Shown: positions 27,560 through 49,300 of the stretch, in pieces
How positions within the stretch are numbered: position 1 is the first letter of the stretch
How the letters are laid out: each line of letters opens with the position of its first letter
Assembly: GCF_028476545.1 (NCBI RefSeq)
Contig: NW_026731828.1
Span: 146,501-210,500 of the forward strand
DNA: 64,000 nt
Direction: 5' to 3'
Source: Physella acuta
Taxonomy: Eukaryota > Mollusca > Gastropoda > Physidae
The notes under the pieces: generated by a model
Told to the model about the DNA's origin: nothing
Database searches by the model: none
Seen by the model: only the letters and a program-made list of their open reading frames with translations
Program-made: the position numbers and the translations under genes

Positions 27560-28600
27560 ATAAGTCCAGTGATTTTTGATCATTTTTTATCTAATGTTAC
27601 TAATCAGAGTTGACTGGATATTTATGCAATTTTTTTAAATTTGAGAGTAAACAGTAAAATATTTTGTTATTGTTATTAACTCTTAATAGCTTCTATTATG
27701 AAGTAGCCTACAGTTTTTTCTATTGTCTTTCATTTGGATTCTTCAAGAGTAGGAGCAGCATGCTGAAGTTTAGTTTAGCAATGGATCCTTAATTATTTTT
27801 AAAAAATTGTAATGTATTTTTTAGCATTGGTCCATTATCAAAAATTATATCAGATTAAAAAAACTAAAATGTTGATGAACAGGTCTCTATAATAAACACC
27901 TGATTATTTTCAAATAAAGTAGAAGATAATTTTTTAAAATTACTATTATGAACTTTCCATTTTAATGTATCTGAATGTCTCAGTGACACAGCAAGCTGCA
28001 TACATATTTATTAAACAAATATGGCCCACCATGTCTTATGCCCCTCTTGGATAAATTTTTAGGCACTTGTTTTGTAACTGTGATTATTAAAATAACAGAT
28101 TTGTTGGAATGTTGAAAGAAAAGAGAACATGGTTGATTCTACATAAAAGCCAAGTATTTACTAGTTATTGAGTATCATTATTACTGATTTATGAAATAAC
28201 TGGTACACTTTGACTTTAATAAATCTAAAATATATATTATTGTATATAGACTCAGAACTATCGAGTTAACACCTCTAGGTCTAAGTAAGTATCTTAGTTT
28301 ATGTTTGTTTTCTCTGGATATAATTTCTGTGTTGCTGTTGGATGTAAGAAGGCAAATGTACATAGCAACATTATTATGCCACTAATTTTCTGTATTGTAG
28401 TATGTCATTGACACTGAGATAAGTCCAAATTACAACTTTTGATTGATTTATGGTGGGATATTTTAACCAGGTTATGGCAAGGATAACCATAAACCAATTG
28501 TGCTGTGCTTGCCCTACACAAGTAGTTTTATCTTTTTTTTAAAATTGATTTTTATATCAATGAAAATGTATATTGTTTATAAATAAAATCTTACATTTAT
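27560..28600 (+). other. MSRA 3'UTR region
   Basis: AT-rich sequence with AATAAA hexamers at 27891-27896 and 28584-28589. No other gene is visible; the MSRA transcript probably ends at one of these sites, facing the CUL1 3' end. Confidence 0.45.
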
Positions 28601-28871
28601 TTAATGTCTGATTTTTAAATCATACACTTGAGTTTCTGGTTTTTAGAAAGCAAGTATTCAGCCAAGTGATGCTGGGTTTCTATGATCATTAGTTTGATTA
28701 AAAAGTTACTAATTCTTAGCTGAGTACAGTTGACTTTTGTTTTGCTTAAGTACTTATAGAAAATTAGTTATTGAAAAATGCATAATAAGAAAAAAAATTC
28801 TTTTCTTTTATATTTTAAAGTTTCTTTATTCATAGTATTCATTTTGAAAAATAAACATTTCATAAAAACGT

Positions 28872-31800
28872 TTTATTTATTAAATGTCAACAAAATAAAC
28901 CAAATCAAACTATTTAGAAAATAACTTCAATTTTGAAATTGACCACAATGGATACTGGTAAATGGTTTTAAAATATAATGATAGTAATTGACAGTAAATC
29001 AAGAGCTATGAATTTCATAATAAAAGTAAAATTTCCTTTAGTTTTACTGGATAAAATAGTATTTTAATAAATATAAAAAAAATCAACCCATGATAACTTA
29101 TTTTTTTTTAAAGCCAATTTGATAGTTCTTAAGTTTTTTAAGAAAATAAAAATGTGACCTCCTAATGTAGGAAGTAGGGGCATGGCTCTTAATAAATTTG
29201 TATGTTTTTAAATTGATGACTATATACGCCCTTTTTTTAAATTTCATATAAACCACAATTTTATATGAACAGTATTATACCAACAGATGATGTTAATATT
29301 GTTAATGACAATCAAGTTCAAAGAGGCCAAATCAATTTAAAGCCATTCATTATGAACTTTTGAACATCTCTGTACTGGTATTCTTGCCAACAAAAACTTT
29401 CCTCATGTTACCAGTTCCCTTCCTTTTCATGAAATTCCATTTAAAAAATATTCCTTTCTACAATACTTTTTAAAATCATAGACATAATATCCCTGTTACC
29501 GTTATTAACATTTCATTGTTTTCTAGAAAACTGAAATAAAATATACTTCTACTTCAAAGGCAAGAAGAAGACCACACTTAAATGAACAGCCTCTGACAGA
29601 AAACCTGTTTCAGATAATGGGGATGATTTATATTAAAGAGTGGGGGAAAATGCATATGCCTCTCTATTGTTCGAGGATTTAGTTTTAAGTGATCCATTGT
29701 TAACTGGTTTTCTAGCCACTACGTACCTTTAAATTGGATCACCATAAACTCATCCAATTCCTTTTTTTTTCTTTTTGAGAGAAGAAATAGAGAAATGTAA
29801 AACAACCAAATAAAGTAGGAGTTTGAATTGTAAGAATCACAGAGAAAATGATGCACAATTGCTTAAAAAGTCTATATATCAAAATGGTCACAAAGTTGTC
29901 CATTCTCAATGATTGGAATGTTCTAAACTGCTACAAGCTTTTCTCAAGCTCTATGCAACTCTCCAAGCAATGCAAATAGACAAGTTGATAGCCCAATGAC
30001 ACACCACAAGCTGTAACTAATTTCTGAATGTTTTAAGGAAACAATCCATATAAACAGAAAGTCCTGGATTATTTTAATAAAATCTGAATAAATCTTGTAA
30101 CTTAATTCTTATGGTTTATATGTATACATCCTTACAACAACACTGGCATAATCAGAAGTCAATCTACTTGAATATTTAAGACTAAAATTAATTTCTATTG
30201 GTCACTGTAACCAAAACTAGTCTAAAAATATCTAGTGTAAAAAGGGAAAGACATTAGGCATAGAAAGGCTGATAATCTGATTACACAACTGACTTTAAAT
30301 AAGCAGCACACTTTGAGCTATATAGAACAAGAGATAAATATGCCTTAATACCCCAAGTGCTATTTCATTTCAGACAGTTACAGTTTCACTTCTATCACTA
30401 CACAACTGGGAGACCTGCGTCATGCAGGTTACAAGGGAATGAAATTAAAATGTGTTCATTTCTTGTTGGTGCCATATTAATCAATCAAATAATGCCCACT
30501 AGCTAATTAGAGAACTATCATATTGAGACACTCTACTATTTGTCATGAGTTAAGCCAACTTGTAAAGAGCAAGATTGTGTGTTAGTCATGCAACAAAAAC
30601 AGAACAACCTAAGAGTCTAGATAAATTTATTTACATTCACCTTTTGTTGGTACTAGAGGCAAGGAAATTTGAATAAACCAATCATTTGTTTTACTATACA
30701 CCAGGCATGTCAAGAGAAGAACTAGAGCATACTATCACCTCATCAAATACAACACATACAGATAACATCAGATAACTCTTCTCCTTAACCAGTAAAAGCC
30801 TACAGAAGACCTAGATCTGCTAACTAAATTGTGTAAGATAGATTTCTTTATTGGCACAATTTTTGTACAATTATAAATTATGGAATCTTAAAACCTGAAT
30901 TCAAGCAATTCTTTTGTATACTTAGGTAATACAAAGTTAGATATTCCTACCAATTAGTTAAGATGTAAGTTCATAAATATAATCACTGAATTTATAGTCC
31001 ATTTTTTTCAACAACACAGTAAAAAAAAAAAATGAAAGCTCAAAGCACGGATAACAAAATAAAATATTTAAAATACATCTCACTGTAATGTATGACCTAA
31101 CGGAATTTCATAAACTGTTTCACTAAAGCACCGTTGAATACTTTGTTCCTTACTGTCAAGTCTGTATGAGGCTGTTTTATTAACATTCAACTGCAGGGCA
31201 GGGCATGTGAAATTACCAGGTGGTACGTCTACTCTGTTATTGAAATCAAGTCTCTCACTTTCAATAAAACTAACAGGTGTAGACATGCAGACAGTTTACA
31301 TTCTAGTATAGATTTGATAAGTTTTCAGACAACAATCAATATTCCTGAATGGGTTATATTTATCCATCAAGCTTTGAATGGCAACAGAAAATGTATCAAA
31401 AGTATCACTATTTTCTGGTTGTACCCGTAAGCATGTCACACACAAGTTCACTGGAAACAATAGCTGGTATCACGTTATTTCATTACAAAAGAACAACTGC
31501 AACTTTTTTTAAAAACTATTTGTGTAGTTCTTAATCAAAACAGCAAATGATTTGTATTTTAAATAAATACAACTGTTAAAAAATTCTATTAAAATCAAAA
31601 CAGGTATTTTTTAGCTTCACTGTCCGTACAAATCAGAAATTTCTACTGCCAAGTAGCATTAAAATGTTTATAGCATTAAGATATTTTTTTCCTGTGAAAA
31701 GTTAAGCTGATAACTGCAAACAAGATATGTTGTAAGACAAACCTCACACATACACATCTGTATAACAACGACGACTCAGGGATACAACTGTAGCGTGGCA

Positions 31801-32040
31801 AATAACTTCATCAAAATTTTGTAAAACTAGCAGAAAGTATTCATCGTTTTGCTTGATGATAGACACTATCATCTAAACTAAACAAGTTTCCATTGTGCTA
31901 TGACAATTAAACAAAACTCAGTTTGATCTGATGGATAGATACCAGTCGGTTAAGACGTGGGTCAATGATAAATAATGAATGTGTGAGCAATGACCCTACG
32001 AAGAACAGAAAATAAAAACACTAATCCAAGTTAGCGGTCA
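28872..32040 (-). other. Probable long 3'UTR of CUL1
   Basis: No recognisable coding sequence for 3.2 kb after the CUL1 stop. On the minus strand an AATAAA hexamer lies at 28872-28877 (plus-strand TTTATT). An A-rich run on the plus strand at 31021-31032 is a simple repeat. The extent of the UTR is inference. Confidence 0.35.
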
Positions 32041-38986
<6,946 letters not shown>

Positions 38987-41900
38987 GCTAAGTATCAGAT
39001 TAAAAGCTAAAAATTAGTAAAAGTTGTCATTTATTCTACATTAAACTAAGTTTTATTTTATGCTATAAAACAGTAAATAATGATATTAAAATATTTTATT
39101 ATAAGCTAGAACGATTTTACTCTTAGTTTCACCATAAAGATTTTTGTTGTTAGCAAATGTCCACTCAAGTGAGGATAACCATAGTAACAATCAATTTCCC
39201 ATTTCTCAAAACAAGAGTGTAAGGGGATTTTGTAGCGAATAGTCTAATAACTGTCTCCCTTTCAACTAACTGACTGAACAGGTACCCATTATAGCTGAAC
39301 AAATGCCCAGATTACCAACTTTGTTCAAAGTTTAATTTAGGAAACATTTACATTCTGTCCCCATTCTATGTTGTAAGGGGGGATATTTGAATACTACACA
39401 GATGATTTTTAAGTGCAAAAATGTCACAATGGGTCTAAAATATAAATCTCATTCAAGATAACCTTATCAATCAAAGGCATTATTATCAAAGGTATTACAA
39501 ATTCTTATAAAAACTAGGTTTGTTTTAACTTTTCTATTCAAAATTTTACAATAAATATTTATTCAATGTATTTTTTCTGAACAGTACAGATTCTGACCTT
39601 GGCCCACTGCGGTGACTCCGAGTCACATGTGCCATATTTAGAAAGTGGGCTGTAATTTTGAAAAAAAAAATGGTTACAAATGAATTTATGAAATTTGATG
39701 TCTTTGTGATCAATTAATAACTCAAGGTATAAATTCTAACAAATCTATTATAAACTTTAAAAAAAAAGATACCACTTCTACAAGAATAGAAATGTAATAC
39801 TTATAAGAAGCTATTTTTAATACTGATTGCTTAAGACTTACTGAAACTAGTCCAATAATAGAAACAACTTAATTTTAGTACTACTGATAGTCATGTAACA
39901 CATTTAAATTATAATACTAATATAAACTTAATGTCTTTGTTTAAGCTATTACTGGTGAAAGTTATATTCACACTAATTGAAGATTTTTTTTTAAATTAGT
40001 GTTATTCTAAGACTTGATATATTTAAAATAGATTAATTATGAGGGTCTACTGACTATAATTACATTTCAATTAGGGCCTACCTTTTATATGTTAGCTTGA
40101 ATAAAATGCTCCTTTAAACATTCACTTTAACAATAGAATTAATAAGTGTGTATCTGGATAATCTGTCAATTCACTCAACCATTTTTCTTAGAACAAAATA
40201 AAGTTCTCTAAGAAAAATACTGACAGAAGAGTATCCATCCTGAAAGTAGATACACAAATATTTTTAAACTCTGAAGAATAAATTAGTTTTAATTATTATA
40301 ATGTAAATCACCACTGCAACAGAGTGATTGAGATTCTTGATACATACTGATATAGCCATGGTTATTAATCAAAACAAAGTAAATGTTCATTTTACCAAAT
40401 AAGAAGAGTCATGTTGAAATATAATCTTTAATCTAAAACCTTAAAACATAAAAGACAAATGTATGTTTCCATTTAGCAGCTATTGTTTTATAAATAAACA
40501 GCCAACTGAAGTAGATATATAAATTTTAGAATTAAAACCACACCCCTTTTTCAAGAAATATATTTGACTGGCATTGTAATTAGAAAATATGCAGGTGATA
40601 CCAATAATAATGTAACTCACAATTTTGTTGGTTACTTTCATCAATATTATATATTATAATAGACCTAAATAAATAGTGTTTATTTAATGTTTTATTTAAT
40701 GTTTCAAGCGTAAAGAAAATGATTAAATCTTTATTTAAAACTTAGTTCATTAATAAGTAAAAAAAAACGGTGTTACCAATGAAAAAACTGACTATGCAAA
40801 GTAAATTACAATAAAGTGAAGTGCACTTTCAGATGGCCCATAATATTTAATATTTACTTTCCCTGACTTAAGTCAGGTACCAATTAGAGCTGAGTTGACT
40901 CTGATATGCCATAGCAGAGTCCAACCAGTTGAGTGAGCCAATGAACAGAACCTATGACTTCGAGGTTAAAAACCATGCAATGGACTGTAAATGTGTAATG
41001 GCAAAGTACCATATAATGCTATTCAAAGAACAACAGGTCATGGTTCAGCAGGTCTTTTCATAAATTAATGAGTATTTTTTGTGGTAAAGTTTAAAATGAG
41101 AGAAACAGGAGCAAGGCATTGTGTGTTATGTGATACCTATCTTCTGTTAATAAAGGTTTGGATTGGGTATTAGATCTAGTAGTGTAACATTTTGGCTTAA
41201 GTCTGAAAACTAGTGTTGGTGTTAGATTCCAGTTAAGCTAGTGAATTACAAGCATGTTACTTTATTATGTTCCTACTAGCAATAAAATAATGCTTCAACA
41301 AAGTAGTGATTCACAGTAGTGTGTACAGTATCAAGTACACCTATCTGAAATAAAATCACTAAATGCAGCTATGTAGTGCCTAAATGTAATTTTTTCTTTA
41401 CATATATGCCTAAATACTTCAGTAAAAATCAAAAGGAGCAGACCTCTGGACTCTGGACACAGTAAATCTTTGCTGCAAAAAGCCTACCAACAGTAGAGAA
41501 TCTATTTGTTTATTAAAAATACTAAAATAGTTAGGCCTAATTAATTAACCCTTGGCTTGGGGCATTTTTAAAATTAGACCTATTTGACATTTGTGTCTTA
41601 CCCTAGTTGGTTGTATTCAAACCTTGAGTTTTAGTAAGATGTCTAATAAAAGTACATGTTAAATGTGTTGGGCTTTGGCAAATGATGGCAATATTCACAT
41701 AATCAGTGAATGAATAGAACTTTACGCTCCTCAATGTTTATCGTTGAATTTCTTTAGGCTATTAAATTAAGTTGTTATTAATTTAAGTTTTTACTAAGTA
41801 ATTATTGTTCAGTTATAGGCTAGGGCCTATATGTTATTATTAAGCTTTGGTGCAAGTGAAGCCTAATCTAGTTAGGACCCAAGGCGCTCAGTGACAAGTA

Positions 41901-43354
41901 AGTCAAGAGCTTGGTCTGTGAGACTTTGAGACTACCAGACCACTGTCCTTGTCTGGTCAACAAAAATCTAGATCTAGCTAGATCTAGATCTAGTACCAAG
42001 AATCTGGATCTTGATTTCTAGGACCTGTCTTTAGCCTAGTACTAGATTCTAGTATACGTCAGCCAGACTAATTCTAGTAGAGTTGTAATATATATAGATC
42101 TATACAAGATAGATTAAGATCTAGATTTTTAATAAAAATAAAAAGGTTACAAAAATACAAATACAAAACTCATCGTCACCAAGTGAAGCTAGGCAGAAGC
42201 TGGGAGACGCAGTTAACTGTGAGTTACAGACAAAAAGAACCGTTTTTTAACCTATATTTTCGAAAGGCATAGGTCTATCAATTAACTGTATAAGATTATT
42301 TAAATATATGCCCGTTTTTGAAAAGTTAACAAAAGTGAAACTGAAAAATCACTTTAACCACCTTCGACTAAACAAACGAAGAAAAAATTTTGTAGTCAAA
42401 AAGTTCTGGTTCTTGTGTAAATCTCTGAGGGGGCGCTAGTAACAGGATCTTTATTTTAGAAGTCGAAATAAAAAGTGCAACTAAAAAAGATCAGGAAATA
42501 TGCATTTCATTTGTTAGACTAAATCTGATCTTAATGCTGTATAGAAGATCTAGAAAAAAAAATTTATTGTCTTGAAAAATGAGTAAATAATAATCAACGA
42601 CTATTATAGTTAAAAATCATAGACCAATATAAATAAATGTCTACACTGAAGTCATCTACACTTTTATCTAGATCCATAACTACTATTAACTACGAAAAGA
42701 AAAGCATCATTAAGTCCTAGTCATAAGAAGTAGAAGATAGGCCTAGATCTACATGAGTGGCAAAAAAAATTCATGAAAAGTTCCTTCTCTCCGTCCTCCC
42801 CTATCTCCATCGAAGATAGATCGAATACCACCCTCAACAACTCCAGTCAGCTCCCTTGTCCTACACGTTTGTACACATTTTGTACATATTTGCCTGCCGC
42901 TGACACCCCCCCCCCCCCCATACACACACACTTGTACATCCAACACCTAGTTGAGTGAGTGAAGGGAAGGGGGAGGTTCGTCCACTGGAGATGAGGCAGA
43001 ATAGGCTATCAAAGAGTTACATTACAAGTAAATATTCCTTTTGTGTTAATTTTGGTTCGGGGTGGATTTTTTTATACCTGTGTCTGATATTAGAATTTTC
43101 TCTAAAAAATGGGTGTTAGGTTGGTAGTTAATTGAATAGGCCTACACATATGGCTAATTACTTATAAAATAATATAGATCTAGACCATTTCGATTCTAAA
43201 TCTATTTTGTTATTATTTAATCATTTTCACTATTTGTATAAGCTATCATAAAAATAAAACAGTTAAAACTCGTTTGGCAATAAATTAGAATGCTTCTAAG
43301 GCACGCTTGATCAGGGGAAGCTACTACTAAAAAATTGTGTTTAATGTTTATAAA
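38987..43354. other. Head-to-head spacer of CUL1 and CCDC12
   Basis: No coding gene seen. It must hold the promoters of both genes and the CUL1 5' untranslated exon, which I could not place. Contents: a SINE fragment near 40858-40990, an AGATCTAG-rich patch (41965-42130), a C run (42906-42919) and AT-rich filler. Confidence 0.5.
40858..40990 (-). mobile_element. tRNA-derived SINE fragment, body part
   Basis: CCTGACTTAAGTCAGGTACC, then ATTAGAGCTGAGTTGACTCTG, matches words in the copies at 52408-52530 and 61390-61435. The tRNA-like head is worn. No target duplication was resolved. Confidence 0.4.
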
Positions 43355-46300
43355 ATGGCCACTGTGGGAAAGTTAAACGAAGAAGCGTTAAAAAGAAAAG
43401 ATCGTTTGAAGGCTTTGCGTGAGAAGTCCTCAACATACAGATCCGAAGAAAACGTAGAAAAAGAAAAACTACCAGGGTATGTATATTGATTGTTATAGAT
43501 CTAGAAATCTAAATCTCATTGTCAAAAGTACTAAGGCTAGGAATGTTGGGATATTTTTCCTAATTATCATAGAATAGGTACTAGGATAAATTTTTAATAT
43601 TGTTTTTTTAGGGAAACAACTACTAAAGTTAAAAGGAGCAGAAAATTACAATAACAGAACAGTTTTCCTTTTTGATGTAGCTCAAACGGTTAAATAGTTA
43701 TGATTTTTTTTCGTATTAAAAAATGTGATTTTTTTAACATAGGATTTTTTCCAATTTCTGTGATAGAGTTTTTTTAAGCGTTTACTAAAATTGTCCTAGC
43801 TTGTAAACCATATGGTCAAATTTGTTATAACTTTGCAATGTCTTTATTTATTATATATGGAAGCATAATAAACAATAAAATTAGAAATTTATGGGCAGAG
43901 TTAAACAAAAACAGAAGTTGAACATGGTACCCCCCCCTAATTTTTCATATACAGTGCATTCATACAATCTTAGTTAAAATTTTAACTATTCCAAAAATTA
44001 AGCTCAAACTTGCTGAGAATGTTGAGCTATGGATGTGTCAGTTATTACAATCAAAATAATATTCATAACTGAAAAGTTTTTTGTTTTAACTGCTACAAAG
44101 CTGATAGATTATGCAATTTTGCAACACTGAAGTCTTGTTGATGTGAAATGCAACATGATGGCAAATTTGAGTTATTAAGCACTTAAGTCTCAAAATTTGC
44201 CTGGCTCTAGATGACTCTATTCTTAAACAGAAACAATCAAAATATGTGTTTAAATCTATCTGTTTGACAAAAAATAAGGGGTGGAACAGGGTACACCCCC
44301 TATTTTTAAATACGAAATTTGTTCATACAATATCAGCTTAGGTCCAAACTATTTGAATCTAAAGCTAAAAACTAACCAGAGTGAAGCTCTGAAATAAGTG
44401 TGTTTGATGGTTCTATCTAAATAGTTGACAAATAGGTAAAAGATGGTAAAAAGGTAGAACGCTGAGTCATCGACGCGCCTGACATAATTGAAAAACTGAA
44501 CTAATATATGAAAATAAAAATGATGGCAAATTAGATCTATTAGAAATGTAAGGTCTTTTATTTGTATAAATGTAATTAACTTGTTAGTCTACTTATATAT
44601 ATAGTTTAATTAAAAAGATGTGTTTCTGTCTGTTCATTAGTATTTTACATTTCAGAAGAAGTTCAACATTGGTTGGTTTTAACATGATATAGAATCTAGA
44701 ACTAGTTCATATTACTAAACTTTCAATGTACTGCTTCAAAATTTATTTAAGTTATTTTAAAAAATATCACTTAATTTGTCTAAATAAAAGGTGAACACAT
44801 TTATTGTAATAGTTTTAATTCCTCTTTACATAGTGTTCCCTCATTAGGCCATATAACTGCTCATCATATTGTAGAGATGTGCTGGTTTTAGAAGTGTAGG
44901 TTCTATCTGGAAAAGTAAACAGTACATTGTTTGCTTTCACATCAAAATAAATAAAATGGTTTTTCTAGACACTAAAATTAAATATTGAGTATTTATTGCT
45001 ATTACCGCACCAAACCTCCCCCCCCCCCTCTACTCCACTACCTTCAATATCAAAACAGCGTTTGCCACTATCGCCGGCGGCAAAACAGCGTTTGCCACTA
45101 TCGCCGGCGGCAAAATATCGTTCGCCACTATCGCCGGCGGCAAAACATCGTTCGCCACTATCGCCGGCGGCAAAACAGCGTTTGCCACTATCGCCGGCGG
45201 CAAAATATCGTTCGCCACTATCGCCGGCGGCAAAACAGCGTTCGCCACTATCGCCGGCGGCAAAACATCGTTCGCCACTATCGCCGGCGGAAAAACATCG
45301 TTCGCCACTATCGCCGGCGGAAAAACATCGCTCGCCACTATCGCCGGCGGCAAATCGCCACTATCGCCGGCGGCAAAACATCGTTCGCCACTATCGCCGG
45401 CGGCAAAACATCGTTCGCCACTATCGCCGGCGGCAAAACATCGTTCGCCACTATCGCCGGCGTCAAAACATCGCTCGCCACATTTTTTTTTCTATTACCT
45501 CCCTTGCCACTTTCGCTTTCATATTGTAAACAAACGAATTTTTTTTATAGAGGTAGCAAATCTGTGCAGCATATAACTTTTGTGCGCTATGTCCAAACAA
45601 CTTGATTTTTTGAAACAATAGAGAAAAGTGGTGTAGAATTCATGTAAAGCAATAAAATTCCTGTTTATTATAAAAATAAACAGTAGGGAGTAAATTAAAC
45701 TTACCTTATTTTCACTGAAACACTCCATCTTGAATAATCCATGCACAAAATTAAAAAAACAATGAAAACGCAAAATGTCCATTTTTTTATGAAAAATCGA
45801 TAATCGCACGAAAATTGATCGGGCGATAACACTGAGCGATAAAAATTACGAAACTATAGCACTCGCGTCGCCGCAAATTCTCGGCGTCTGGGTAACGGGG
45901 ACGAAAAACTCGCCGCGCGGCGCAAAACGAGATGTAATCCTAGTACCTATCATAGAATGATAAAATGTACACAGATTAATCCTATAATATACCCCATTGA
46001 TAAAAATACCAAATTTATCATTCTAGGCCTAATAGTTTTTTTTATATGAATTTTTAAAGTTATGTATTAAACCTGTTATATATCACTGTAACATCGGATT
46101 TAATTGTGTGATTGGCTTTAGGCTTGCATACCACTGCTGCTATTCGAGATATAATTATAAAACTTTGCACATTAGTGCTAGAGAGTGTGGGCAATAGAAA
46201 TATGAAAGTAAAATCAAAATTTGATGAAGGATAATTAGAACTAATCAAGTCAAATTAAAGTGAGGGGTGCTGTTCTATATAGGTCAATATGCAGACTGAA

Positions 46301-49300
46301 AGTCTATGTTTTTTTTTAGCGCAATTTCCATTCTGGAGAATTGCGTTTATTAACCCGTCATTTCTGGATGGATGGATGGATGGATGGATGAATGTGTGTC
46401 CGCAGCTTTAAGTCGTATCTCCTCCTCAACGAAGCAATATCGATGACTAGTTCCAAAAGCAATTATGTTAAGCCAGTTACGAGGATGAACATAGGCCATA
46501 AAAATTCCGGGTTTCTTTCATGGATTTCCCGTAAAAGCCAAAAAACCTCGAACAAATTCAGTTTTTGCTACATATCTAGGCAACCAGACCACTTAGCGAC
46601 TTGAAACATTTACCAATCGATTCCTGCCATAATTTAAACCAATATTGCCGAAGAAAGTTTTCAAAAATATCCTTTCGTTCGGTCACAAAAAATTAATTAA
46701 GAATTTTTAAACTGAGCGTCTTGTAGGTTTTTAGCGCAAAAGCTGAGGATCGAAAGGATTTTAATGAGCGGAGGTTCGAAAGGATTTTTTAAATTTTTCC
46801 CCTTTTTTTTCGACTGATACGGGAGGCTACTCTCCCCTTTTTTTTCGACTGATACGGGAGGCTAGTTTCTATTTTGTTTTGAATTATTAAAACTACTTGT
46901 GTTGCATTATTTATTTGCTGAATATATGATTTATCTCGATTTAATTTACTTATTAATTCAAACGTTATTTTTGTACCCTATTAATAAGCTGAGGTTCGAA
47001 AGGATTTTACCATAGCGAATGAGCGAAGGTTCGAAAGGATTTTTTTAAAAATCTCGTTAATAAATATTTTTTCTATTTTGTTTTGAATTATTAAAACTAC
47101 TTGTGTTGCATTATTTATTTGCTCAATATATGATTTATCTCGATTTAATTTACTTATTAAATCAAACGTTATTTTTGTACCCTATTAATAAGCTGAGGTT
47201 CGATATAAGGAAATTGCGCTAAAATTGTCACTAGACTTTTTAATTAACTTGTTTAAATATTAAAATATTAAAATTGAAACTTTGCTAGAGGGTGGGGGCA
47301 ATAGAAATATAGAAAAAAATTATATTAAGTATGACTGCATATAATTAAAAAGTCCTATGAAAGGGTGTTGCACCCTTTTATAGTAATTATAGTGACTTCA
47401 ACTGACGTATGTCCTGAATGTTACTATAATAGATAGGATACATTTTGGTTATTGATACTGAAGCATGTAATAAGAAGAATGCTGAAAAATAAAACTAGGG
47501 ATTTTGTGTTAAAGCACTCAACTACTAACATGCAAGTCTTAAGCTCAGATCTCAGACGAGTCTGTCTGTGCAGCGTGCAGCATCCACCAAGCTCAGATGA
47601 GTACCTGACCCAAGGGAAAGTAAAGATAGCTTGGCAGAGAGCTAACCACACCATCACTTCATGTGCATGGGTCAAGAAACAGATAAACTCTACTTCAGCT
47701 GCTTTATGGATGATGGATTGACAGGTCCAAAAGGGAAACTACTTTAATATACTAGGGCCTTTATAAGACCCTATTGATATTTTGGTACAACTAAATTACT
47801 AATCAATAGAAAAACCTTAAATTCTTGTAAAAGTTTATTAAGCTAAGTGTTAATTTGTACCAAATCAGAAGTTACAGCTTCCCTGTCTATCTGCTTATAT
47901 AAATATATATATTGGCAACATGCAGTGATTTAAATCCGTATAGTTTGTTGTTATTTGTTTTTTGTTACTTTTATTATTAAATGTAAAAATTGTATCCTAA
48001 ATTATTATGAATAATAATTATCATGCCTTTTTCATGTCATTCTAAATTCACTGCCTTAGTAATTAGTACCCCCCCCCCCCATGTCAATTGCTGCACCTTT
48101 TGTTAATTATTTAGTAATATTTACTAATGTCATAAGCATAATTATTACAAATAATTAAATAAGTTTATCACCAAGCTTCTTTACTTATCATAACCAATAA
48201 TAGGCCCAGACTTACTTTATCAATCGATACATATAGTATATAGCATTAGTTATACTAAGAAATAGGCCTATAACTTATTTATAGTATAAAGTATAATAGT
48301 ATATTAAAGGCTATTTTAGTATTAGTATTAGCCTTAAATCTAAGTAAGTAGGTATGTGTGAAATGCTTAACACTATTTAATGTAAGCCTAAGCTTCTTGC
48401 CTGTCGGTTTTAATAGATAACTTGATCAACGTATTTTATCTAGTTTTAACAGTGCCACCCATAATTTAAATTCTTTCCAACTTCGAAAACTACGTCACTG
48501 GCATTAGTGCGCGTATTTTATCGATAATAGGTAATGCGGTGCTAAACCGACGCCATGGCGTTGTCAAGGCCGAAGCTCTAGCTCGGGGATTTGACATGTA
48601 TGATAACTCGTAAGCAGAAGTAGTAAGTGCCATAAAACCGTTATTATAATAATATTTGTTTATTTAATGGACACTTACAACTAATGGCAAGATACTTATA
48701 ATGTGTTTAATACGTAAACTTATTTAAAATGTGACAACACCGTACGGGACATGTTCGCGAGATAAACTCATTAGAATCGTGCAATCGATTTCGGCTTAAA
48801 GATTGTCATAATGGCGGTAATTTTCTAATTGAAACATATAATACGACTACACTAGAATATCTATATCGAATATTTCTAAAAACTCGATTCCAACAGTGAG
48901 ATTCGGCATTCTTCGGAAAAGGGCGAGTTTTTATAAAGACTGCATCGAAAAGTCCGGATGTTGAATACCGAATCGAAACAGCGGAAGTCGGAATGCCTAA
49001 CTAAGGCTTAAGTTTTTGACAAAAACTTTTTTTTTTTTTGCCCTAACTCATGATCAGGAGTACCGTACACGAGTACAGAGTGCAGGAAAAAATGTCGTAT
49101 GACACCTCTATTTACGATTGTAGGGTAAAGATGAGAACTTGCAATGAAGTCTACTATTTAATTATTTAATTTTAGCAGAATTTGCAGTAGTAGATTTAAT
49201 TTTTATTTTGTTACTAAAATACTAGATTCTAATTCTAGAAATATGTAACTAGAATTTCTAGATCTAGATCTAGCGATCTGGTAATCTATTGTTTTAGGTA

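Noticed and set aside
44985-45605. Long overlapping open frames on both strands (up to 206 aa)
   Set aside because: They are translations of the 30-bp minisatellite, open in several frames because 30 is divisible by three.
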